Assembly (NCBI RefSeq): GCF_021155765.1
Contig: NC_060115.1
Coordinates: forward strand, 8,040,493 to 8,104,492
Source: Diprion similis
Taxonomy: Eukaryota; Arthropoda; Insecta; Hymenoptera; Diprionidae
DNA: 64,000 nt
Reading direction: 5' to 3'
Under the pieces are notes generated by a model. The model was not told the DNA's origin. It saw nothing but the letters and a program-made list of their open reading frames with translations, and made no database searches. Shown here one piece after another: positions 43,301 through 55,300 of the stretch. Positions within the stretch are counted from its first letter, which is position 1, and each line of letters opens with the position of its first letter. A program made the position numbers and the translations under genes.

Positions 43301-46300
43301 GAGTCTCGAGAGTACGTCATGAAGTAGGTATGAACGAGTGTAGGTTACACAGCTCGACGTTCCTATCAGTGATTCGCTGTTACTGTCAGCAGCGAGCGGT
43401 TTCCGACTCTCTTACCTTTTACTCACTTATCTTATGTGCCTGCATCACGTTCCTTACTTACTAATCCTTATCTGAAATCCTTTTCTTTGCTTCTTTATCT
43501 GACGGACACATGCTGTCATCGTTACCACAAACGCGGTAACATTCCAATGTCTATTGATAATCGGGAATCGTGATTTTTTAGTTACTTTCTAAAAATTTAT
43601 TGTCATGTTGTTTTCCGAATCAAAAAAATATACAATCATACATTTAAGAAAAATTTACCCGGATTTCTCGACGCAGATTTACTGCTACCTCCGCACTTGA
43701 GTAGCAAAGTTCTCTTTTTTTTCCTTTTAATCATATTCAGTGATGAAAAGTGACTAGTCATACGTTTACCATCGTGTAGACCGATGTGAACGTAAAAAAT
43801 CGATGAATTTACATCGATGTTGTGATTTTTATCTTGGATTATTTTCTAATTCTTCTCTTTACACTCGCTTGATATATATATCTATACAACGCACAGTTAC
43901 GTGTGAAGAACTACTAAGCTAGGATGGCTCGACAAAGATTAATCGATTTTTGTACTCGAAAAGTAGCCGAGCCGTTGATGGAAGGTAATTGAATGCATAA
44001 TTCAGATTGCGGTATAATACCTACTGTAGTCAAATATTATATTGAATCTCAGTTTTAATATTAACGAGCATCCGGCGCGCGAGCCGGCGTGTAATTAAGT
44101 TGTATACGTAGACCCATTTATGCAGGAGTTCCACTGTATAAACTTTCGTTAGTTGCGGTCTTCCAGTCTTTCCGTTCAGCCGAATGCCCCGCATCGTGCA
44201 CTTGAATCCTGCCTTGTACTTTAAATAAACGACGCGTATAGGTACTCCATATCCATGAAGTGAAATGTTATTCACTCTGTAGTAAAATTGAAGAATGATC
44301 GAGAAGAATAATTCGGAATTTGATGGGAATCCGACTGATCGATCAGCAGCGAGACTGGATCGGCGATATCGATCGCGTCAGAAACTATCACGACTCAATT
44401 CCAGCGTCTTCGTCACTGTAATTAATCGAATAGCCCCAAACTTGTATATAACGTGTTGGAGAATTCCGCATCGATCGAAACCCGGATTCTCTGCAAATTT
44501 ATTTGACACGAGTCTATATAAAAACGATGCCAACGAACGATCAACGGCATTAGAATATATAGATCTTGACCTGCCTTCGCGTGCTGCGAAGATCTGTAAT
44601 TGGCGGAGACATTGATCCGAAGATGGTGTGGTGAGCCATCTTGAAAATCGTAAGGCCTGAATTCTGGGCCGCTAGTAGAGAAGCTGAAAAATGGAATTGA
44701 GGCTAAGCGCGGTGATGCTCCTCCACCACCACCACCACCGCCATTGCCACCACCGTAAAACTCGGTGGTCGTCTTACCTGTTGCGATGATCATCGTGACG
44801 AGATGATCAGAGTATCTCCGCGGCAACTCGAGTAGCTCGCATCGCATCGCGGCACGGCACGGCATTCCGTTTCGCAGCATTGTTAATCGCGGATCTCTCC
44901 ATCTCGGCGCTAGATTAAAATCGCGCGTTTCTGTGTGCCGTGGATACACATCTCAAAGCGGGATCAACAATAATCCTCTTCTCTGGTCAGGAGGAAGACC
45001 ATCCACTCCACGCGTAATTGGGCGATCCATAGACCTTGCTTTGTCGCTTGACCCCCTTATGAATTTCGTGTTTACATACCGGTGTGCACAAGCTCTAGCT
45101 TTTTTTCTTGGTTCTTTTTTTTTCTTCTTTCTTTCTCGACTCTCTTCAAACATATCTACGCGCACTTCTTAAGCCGGTATTAACGAGACAAGCGAGAGAG
45201 ACGGAGTTCGTTCCGTTTCAAGACCATGGATATACATACGGTAGTCGTGATATACGTGGCGTCATAGAATCACGGTAGTGGTTTCTTTCTCGTGTAAGCA
45301 GTACCTGCGGTAGTGAATTTCTGATAGCCTTCATACCAGTTCTACTCATCGTAAACAGTCGCCAAGACTCCTTGCACAAGCGTCGATATCTTCCAGGCGT
45401 ATTAGTTTTCTCTTATCCATACGCGCGCTGCTTCAACGTACCAGTGAACGTTGGTTATATTCACCATATTCTATACTCGACTGTTTGATATACATATTTA
45501 CATATTTGCTCAAGAATCCCGTGTACTCAGCTGACAGCAACTGTCAGATTTTTATGAAATCAAAAGAAGCTGAGTAAAATTGTTGGTTCTTGTACACTAC
45601 GAGTCGAGAGGCACTTGGAGCCTTCGCGTAAAGGCGTAGTATTTGAGAATCGAATTCCTTTCCTTCTAACTCGTATTGTGGATTATATACATATATATAT
45701 ATATATATAAAAAGTATACCACAAGAGAAACACGGTGCGATTTACAGTTTAGTTTGTAATAATTAAACGTGAGGTTGAAAAGCCGAGATCCATACAGAGG
45801 GAAAATCACCGTCTTCGACCCCCTCAAGACGCGCTAAGGTGCGCAGATTTTATCACCGCATCACTGCGAATTGTAGATTTACCACGGCGAGACGCCAAGC
45901 GATTGCTTATGGATTTACCGTCGACAGTCTCTACGAACCAGGTAAAATTTTCTCAAATAATTTAGGGCTATCGTACGTGTGGTCCGTAAGGTTGTAACAC
46001 TGTAACCGGTAATTTTCACCAACTTCACGAGAGTACAACGTACGTGTACCTCTTGGTTCTTATACTCTTTTTTTTTGTTGTTGTTGAATAACCGCAAATT
46101 ACGCGCATACGGGACGAACTGAAATTCGGGAATGATTATCCGTCATCAGTTCGCCTTTTAACTCGGAATTTACAAGCTCAGTTTTTTGCTCTTGGGACTC
46201 GTGACATATAGCGATCGAAAGACCATCGCACTTCAGGCTGGATCGGTAACCGCGGTGAAATTAATTTCAGTTTGGTATACTGGACGTAATGCATAATGGA

Positions 46301-49300
46301 TTTTTAACGCTTTTTCCCTCTCAATTGGACCTGCACGTGACACTTTTTGCCGATGACGGGACCTGGTTGCATTCCAGCAACCCGGGGATTGTATGCGATA
46401 CAGGATGCCAATGGAACGATCATCGACACCGCTGATGTGGTTCGGTACAAAGATGGTATGAGCACAGAGACTCCGGTTTGTTCCGATCGCCGCAAGATAA
46501 CGGCGCTGTACGGTGCCATGTGGGTTTATTGCTCGTTCGTGATTGGCCTGTTAAAGATTCGATTTACCAAGCTGCACGCGGTTATACGCGCTTCTCTAAT
46601 TGTATCGCTGACCTTCTCGTTCCGCCGATATTTTGCAACAATTCATATTAAATTGGCACCTTTCACTGGTAAACGTGTTTTGTCTGCTTTTTTCATTTGC
46701 ATAAATGTTTTTTCATCGTGTGTAAAGTTGTAAAAGGAAGAATTCGGGAGAAGAAGGGGAAGAAGAAGAAGAATTAATTGAATATTATTTATGATGTTCG
46801 ACTTTGAGATGCATTTTTGAGAAAATTGGTCGTCTGAGAAGCTTCGTTTAGAGACATTTAAAGATGAGTAACGGTTGGAATTGGCTCAATCATTGTCTAA
46901 ATTTTATACCTCTTGATGTCTCATCTTCTTGGTGACATTTTTGAACAGTTTGCAATTTGCATACAAGTTTCAATGCAGTTTCAAGGTGCTAATTCTTCGT
47001 ACGAAAGTAGGTGCTCCAATCAATTTTATGTGCACCTGAACTATTGTTCCTTTAAATTCTTTCATGCGCAAAATAGCTCGAAACACATTCGTTCGGGAAA
47101 TTAGAACGACTAAATGACAGTTCCTTTCTTATTCTCCATATGAATTTTGAACTCTTCATTAATCTAATTAAGTAAAAGTTATCAATCCTTCGATAAAAAT
47201 CCAGGAAATTGTCTTTATTGCTTTTCTCGAAGCCAATTAGCCATCATATCGTACATAACGACTAATTACGCGCAGTCAGTGTCTACCAAATCAGTTTCAA
47301 TTCTTCGGCAGAATAATCTGCCTTGCATCATTTTGTACCCGAAATAAAGTTGTGAATGTGAACCGTTCTTTTGTGAATCGTGACTGTCACAATTTTACTC
47401 TTTGCGATCGTTATTCATTCTCTCATGACTCGACATTCGCATACAATCTAGCTATCGCTTGGTCGAGATGCTCACGTGGCGTACCTTTTTCACTTATTAC
47501 ATATTACCGGGCAAACGTATTTCAGCGATTTACAATTCGACTCTAGACCTGCTTACCGCACCTTCTTCGAAGTGATAAGCCGAAGCTTTTGCTAATTGTA
47601 ACGTTTCTTATTTCACGGTTTGATTACCACCGCCATCATCATCATCCTGCAATCTCAATATTTTTATATCGCAAACGTTACTTTCGTTACTATCTGTATT
47701 ACAAACTCGGTTTTTGGCGCATGCGATAGACGTACATGAAGGTCTACTTCACAATTCACATCCTCACAATGAGAATGAATTATATGAACAAACTTGTGTA
47801 TCTCGTATCTAAACTTTCCACTGAAAACTGAGCTACGGGAGTTGGTATTGAGAGTTTTTACATTCTTTACATGCAAGTCGATCGGGTCTTCCTTCTTCGC
47901 TACTCGTTTTCCCCCTCGTCGTCAAGTGAAAAAATATTTTATGACGATGCAAATTACCTTGCCCACAACTTTATCGCTCTTCGCTTTACAAGGGATCAGT
48001 TCAAACCGGCGATGATCTTACCAGGAAATCAGTCGTTAACCGTATAATTTATGAATTTGAAAGTCCGTTCACACTTCCTTGTATACTTGCAGTATATTTC
48101 GCGTGACTATACGAAAGAAAAAATGATCCAACCGACCGAATAATTTTCACATCGTCTGCACGATCAAGCGGTTACTGCAATTTGTCACGATTTTGACACT
48201 CGGGATAAGCCCCAACATCAGCTGTAGTGATTTATGGGATGCTGCCGATGCTCCAGCCCGATACTTGATTAACATTCTGAGAGCAGTCGAGGCGGTCGCT
48301 TCTGAAGAAGCATATACCAAACGTAATACTCCAGACAATATTTGATCTTAGCAAATGATTCGTCGGTTAACTTTTTTCTCTAAGTATACTATACTGGCCG
48401 TTATAGGTCAAAAGATCCGCAGATATAATATTTGTACCGGTGTCTATATACAAAGATTTAAACAAATATTAGGATGGATCAAAAAAATGGAATACTTTTT
48501 TTTTTTATATCAAGTACAAAATATTGTTTCAAATGACGAAAAAACAATGCTGTCGAATTTTAAAATCTTAATATTAATATTTTGAGGTGCGTCATCGCAA
48601 TGTTCTATTTTCCATTTCAATAACACGGGAATTTGTTTTTTGTTTTTTAAACTTTGGAATTTTATAACTCGTCAATGCATTAGTGTACTGATAAGACCAG
48701 AAGGTATTTTTGTAGGGAATTGAAAGTTGTAGAAAAATTGTCTGTTATCATTTTATGATAAGTATACTTTTTCAAAATTTATTGAAGTCCTTTGTTCACC
48801 TTTAATCTTCAATAACTTTTGAAAGCGAAAAAAAATTTACATACATATATATATATATATATGTGTAAAAAATTGTTATATGCAAATATTCTATGCAGTG
48901 TGAATAACACCTAACTTGGAATTCTTTATGCAAAATTATACCGCGAAGAAACGTACTTTTGATCCTATTGGAAAGTTGAAGATTCACTTCCTCCTTTCTC
49001 AGGCAGCATCGTTATTATATCTATGTTTATAAGTTATAGTGTACAGTGAAACAATAAATTTAATCTCCAAACACTTTTTCTTATGACACTGCGGTTCAAT
49101 TCAAATGTTATAACGCCCATATCATTGACAAGTCTTTACAACCCGGAAAGTTTCCAATATTATACATATTTCTGACAGCTTGTGTGTTATTTTTGAAATG
49201 AAAAGCAAACGATATTTTTACATTTACCGAGGAAGTGTAAGAAAATTTAGTACACCGTTTCATCTTGTAATATACGAAGACTACTAACTCGCATCTTTGT

Positions 49301-52300
49301 TTTTCATGTGATAAAATTTTTCATTTGTATAAAATTGCCGATCATTTGAAAAATCCGTATCACTTTTTGTTTTATCGTCGTACGAATATCATCAAACCTT
49401 TTTAGATCCCATAAACGTCACGCGGTTATTTGACAGATCCGAAAAAATTGAATCGCGTTTAAACGATGAATGATGAACAAGAATTTGCACGCGGTATGGT
49501 ATTTGAAAAGTTTATAATTATTCGTCGACTCATTCGGCTCCGAATATCATGCACATATAACTGAGCGTTTCGTGTGTCTAGTAACCGTTAGAATTCGTTG
49601 AAACAACTTGTGGGGGCCTGCGCGAGCGGAAGAAGCAGCGTAATTTCTAAGCGCCCGTAATGCCTACCAGCCATCAGACGAGAACGAAAAAAATTTTCTG
49701 AACTCGTATCGCACGGGAAACTTAAATGTGAGGTGCACGAAGTACTGACATACTTCAATTTCACCTTCGAACAAGTTAAGTTGTGCCATTGCTCTGTGTG
49801 CCCGCAATATATGAAAAGAAAAGAGGTTTTTCATTCATTTGATTAAAAAAAATTTATTTTTAATTGTCCCCTTCATTTCTTGCTTCAACTTGTTAACTGA
49901 ATTAAAAATACTCATCTTTGTTAAATAATTTGCCAAATTGAAATTTAAACAGACAGCAGTATTATCACAGATACTTTTTTATTTTCACCGTGTACATTAT
50001 ATCCGATACTGATAAGCTATTTTTTTTTAGTTAAATAAAATGTGAGCAATTTGACAAACTGGAAATCGGATTATTATGAGTTCTCTGAATAATATACGTG
50101 TTATATTTGTACAGATTATATCAACGCTTATTAATCATCTGAAAATTAATTGGTACGCGTATAAATTGTAAATTTTGTTTTCCCATCTCAGTCGGTAGCT
50201 CTCGTCGAATTTTATAGAAACGTTTCTGTCTTTAATTGCTTAATACAATCGACAGTATCAACAAAAATACATTGGCGACGATACCGTTCTTTGCCACTCG
50301 TCACGTCGAATTATGTCCTCATGACTATGAATGGCCATCAATCCGTATCTTTGTAACTGTCGAGGAACACAGTCGCGCTATTTTACGACATTTTTTTTCA
50401 CAGTTTTCGCAGAACTTAGTACTTGTATTTTAAATTTTGTCAAAAATGGAAGAAAACGGTTTGGAATTTCACGTGACAAGCGCACGCCGTGTGAAAAGAT
50501 GTTGAATAAATACATCAGCAATAAGATTAATTAAGTGGTGTAAAATTTAGTGGCTGAAAGTGAACCAGCGCAGGTCGATGAAATATCGTCTCTTTGGCTA
50601 AATCTCGTGTTTCTTTCGGACTACACAAATCAATTAGCATCAACCCGCTACAGTGAATCAAGACTTTTTATCTTTAATCTTATACAGAGGTATCTGCTAA
50701 TTCGACGATACATTCGAAATCGAGAAATTAAATTTATTTTTCTTCGCCGCGCCGTCGTCGTCCCAAATTACAATGTTGTTTTGATAAAACACACTTCGGG
50801 GTGACCTGCAAACCGCAACTTGATTTTGATTTGAAGTAGCAATTTGCAATTCTATTGTTGTACTACTGGATCAGCGAAACGTATTTAATTTTACCGATGT
50901 AAATTCCCCGCAAATGCGAAAATACGGATTTCCATGCGAACTCGACCAACGTTTGATCCTCACCATTTTTTATTTTAATCAAATTTTTTTCTGCACTCGT
51001 CCCAACTCTGGAACAGTACCCTGAACTTTTTCAGATTTTTCATTCAACCGGTCAATTATTTATAAATTTTTTTTAGCTCTTTTAATTACTTTGATTAACC
51101 AAAAAATTGTTCAAACGGTCGGGCACAATTCCTAAAAAATTCTCGTAACTTTTATGTTTCGAATCACTCCATGATGGTACTGGACTAGAAATATTCGCAG
51201 TGGAAAATAAAAGTTTGGAGAATTTTTTGGGAATTGTGTCAGACCGTTCAAACAATTTTTTAAATTTGCTCATACATTTGCCGTTGAAATGTCGAGAATA
51301 GAAAATACAGTTTTTGACAATTTTGTTGAGAATTTAAAAAATGATCGATTTCAAAATCACTTCCAATACTTATAAATAAATAACCGATTGAATAAAAACA
51401 AACTCAGCGTAACGTTTCAGAATAGGGACAATTGGATAAAAAATTTGAACAAAATAAAAAGTCCTGAGAGTCAGACATTCGTCCGACTTGCATGGAATTC
51501 CCCATACATATAAGTATAGGTATTATACATCAATGTAACGTGAAAAAATATTTTCAGGTACCGATAGAAAAAAAACAAAAGTTAAAGTAACAATTAAATG
51601 GTGCAAAAAATGGAAAGCTAATTTCCCCACAAATATGTATGATAATAAAAAATTTCTCTCCGCTTTTTGTTTCAGTGAACAATGAACACCAGGACAAGGA
51701 TAGCCTGAACGAGGCGGCGAGCAACGCGGGGGGCGCCGTGGAGGGGCATCCGAGTGGCAATCCTTCGGGAGGGGGCGGGAAGCGCGATGGTCTTTCGCAA
51801 TCCGCCACTTCCGCCTTGCCGCCCCCCAGGTCCTTGGTGTCGCGAATTTTGGCGGGAGCTCGATCGCACCACGACCTTCTGGACCACGCCGAACCCTTGT
51901 GAGTCCCAACACATTTGCTTATTAATATCTCGCTACTCTCTTATCCTGCATTGGTTCTAAACTTGTAATTTGAGAGTCGATTTCTTTGCCGCCTGTGAAT
52001 ATATTTTAATTCAGGGTATTTGAAAAAACAAACGAAAAAAAAAAACTAAAAAAACTCCCTACCATTAAACAAATGACGAATATAAAATGTCAATGCGTGA
52101 CCTCTGAAAAATATTGCACGGCCTTTTCATTTCCGGCGGTTCAATATTACGCTATTAACTATAATATAGTTTCATTGAGTCGTTGATAGAAAAAAAATGT
52201 AGCTTTTTTTTACCAACAGATAGGGATAACCTATACTTACATCCATATATGAATATAATCGCGAGAAAATTTTCATTGCGTTGCACACATGCACGTATTT

Positions 52301-55300
52301 CTTGTTATAATACCTGCGGGATCGGGACGTTGTTATTATTTTATGCTCGGACACGCCGCGTATAATATCGCGTGTGCTAGCAATGGAAGTGAAACTCGCT
52401 TTGAGCATCATCTTTTTAGTACGCATACGTATGCTGCATGCAGCTCTATTCTCGATTCAGGAGCATTGACCATTGGAAATGATCACTGTTTATGTCGTTA
52501 CGGACACTTTGTTTCTTATTGCTGCATGCGCTTCGATGCGGTTATGGTGCACCATGTACATTACACGTCTTCATCTTGGGTTTATCTGCAGTCTGATGAG
52601 GCCAGACGATCTATAGTTTATTATTGCTATTATTAAACATTATTTACAGAGGTCTTACTTCCTATATGGAGCCTTGCAAAAAACCGAGAATGATTTATTC
52701 AATGCGTGTCATTCTCGGTGTCTGCGAGTTTTGATGACTATAGTGTGAGATGGTGTAGAAAAAATCTACTCTAATTGAGTAAACATCTGTTTGAATAATT
52801 CTGTAAGGTATTAATATCTATGCTTATGGCGTGAGTAAATATTATCTCATGGCAAATTAATTATATAATCACTTTAATTAATGTAATTCAGTGAGTATTA
52901 AATATTTGACATTTTTTACACGATTGTTGAAATACAAGTTTCTCGTGACGTCATTGTTATCTTTTTGTTATTCTTGGAATAGGAAAAGGCGACTTTGGCA
53001 TTTTACATTTTTGTTTGTAATGTCAGTATCAACAGCGAATGTATTCGACGCGGAAATTTCACTTGCGATTAGGATTTACAACGTCTCGCGGGCGGCGGTA
53101 AACTGTTGTACGAACGACGCAAAGTGCGAAACCCGTTAAGTATCGTCGGAAAAAGCGTATGTAACATCCTCAGAAACTAGTTCTACTTGTTTTTCTTTTT
53201 TACATTTCCGTAAAGGTCAGCACCGCGTTTTCTACATAAACGACTTTGCTGTATTTGTAAAACTAACAAGGTTTCGAATAATATTATGTAATATATAAAG
53301 GGCGTTCCGTGCCGAATCGACCAGGGTCTAACCCACGACCTCTTGGATTTCGTTCGAAACTTATTATATTGTTGTTCCAACTCCAAAAAGCACACAAATT
53401 TTTTACAAATTTTTCGGGTCAAGTCTTATTTATGATTTTTGAAAACCAAAAATTATCAAAAATCTGGACTTTCAAACTTGCTATGTATGCCACTTTCTTC
53501 ATTCTGTTTCACTGCAGTATGTTGCGCAGTAATTTTTGCAAACCATACGGTAGGCGAACAGTTTAAAAGGAAAAAAAATGCATAAATAACTGCAGGTCAG
53601 CAGTTTGCGTTATAAAAAATCTATCTAAAAAGCATACGATATCCCTCGACAATGATCACATCTATGCTTATGATTAACAGTATACCTCACACTAGATGAC
53701 GTGTATTCACAAATCAGAAAGAGATATTTACACGTATATCCATATTTTCTGTATTTTACATACCAGTTTATTTATGTAGCATCTCGCTGTTGGATAGGCT
53801 CTGTGTAGGAAAATTCTAAGCGGTAATATACTTCAGAATTTATTTTTCTAGAAACCATGCATATTACAGAATATGTAATTATATATTATACTTGTTTATT
53901 ATTATTGTACATACAGTAATGTCTTCTCCCGGATGTTTGGAATAAATTCTGAGGGAATAAATTGTAATTTACGTACCAACGTTAAATTCCAACGTATATT
54001 TTCGTTTTTGTTATTCACACAACTTCAATAGATCGTAATACTGACGTAGAATTGCAGTGAATATCGATGTGTTCGCAGTATCGGTTGTTTTCAAATGAAT
54101 CACCGCAAATTATTAAATAAAACTTTTACAGGGAATAAAATTTTCAAAAACATTGTTTAATAAAAAATTCTTATTTACGTTTCAGCTCTCAATTATGGGT
54201 TGTTTTATCCAACGTTTATGGAGAGTTGGTCGTGGTGATCATGCTGGCTTTTTGTTTGGCCGAGGTGATGGACACGCCGGTCCCTTTGCACAGCTTGCAG
54301 GTGAGTTTTCAAAATTGTTCTACATATAAAAATCTATTCGATGCCTCGTTTTACGGTGAAAATTTACGGAAAAACAATATACAAGACTGTAAAACGCTGT
54401 GGGTAAGTTTCGTGTAAACATATGTAAATATAATGCGAGGATACTTTTTGCGTTAGAAACGTTTATTTACAAAACTATGATCTAGGTATAAAGAATTATA
54501 CGATAGGAATCGAGCGTATTTATTTATTTTTCTCTTAGAAGATTGTGTATATATAAATATATGATTTTCATGTGTCTTTTTTTTCACCATATTTTCGTGG
54601 ACGGAATACGTTACAATACTGATCAAAATATAATATGTGTAAGTGGGAAATAAGAAATATATTATTTGTAATATTAAATTAAAGACATATACCATGAAGG
54701 TAAATATAGAGGTATAAATTTCATTTTTCATCTGATCTAAGATCATAAATTAGATAAATAGACATTTAATGCCGATAAAAGAATAGCTATGCTCAGGTCC
54801 TTTTAATATAAACAGTTAAAATCTTATACTTACGTATCTATGCAATATAAAAATTTGAAAAAAAAAAACTCTCTGTACTCGTAAGATGTCATTGGACGGA
54901 ATGTGGATAGTATCTATCATTACATACGAGGTAATTATACGTAAAAAATACTATCACTAAAAGGTAAAAAGCGCTAAAGGTACATAATAAGCAAATCGAG
55001 TTAAAGATTTAAAGTATACGTTCGAATATACCCCAAATTCTATTTCAAAATGAAGATCAATGCTATTACGGTGACTCCAAGAATCGCAGCTGATATTTGT
55101 ACGTTTGGTGCCGAGTTGCACGAATCTTCGGAGCAATAACATTCTTCCCAATAAATTCCATTCTCGTAAACCCCCCAATTGCACACACCTGTTACACCTG
55201 TACTCGAGATCGATGCGCAACGTCGAATCACTTGACGCCATCTTCCATCCCCTGAAAATTAATCGTGAATAAAAATTCGATTCTTTCGTCATCAATTTTT

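Larger units (their letters stand above)
41419..51675 (+). other. 10.3-kb otopetrin intron
   Basis: This intron contains the candidate alternative first exon at 46353 and a foldback element near its 3' end. It also holds coding-like patches on the minus strand around 42.7-43.1 kb (see findings), (TA)n near 45690 and 48845, a (CCA/GGT)n run at 44717-44756, and C/T homopolymers near 42471-42492. The rest is AT-rich and shows nothing I can name. Confidence 0.5.

Noticed and set aside
44422-44949. 175-codon minus-strand frame with a Gly run
   Set aside because: The Gly run is a CCA/CCN microsatellite; the rest lacks coding bias and exon-like borders, so I did not call a gene.
51523-51914. Minus-strand Pro/Arg-rich frames
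   Set aside because: Shadows of the shared otopetrin exon 51676-51898.
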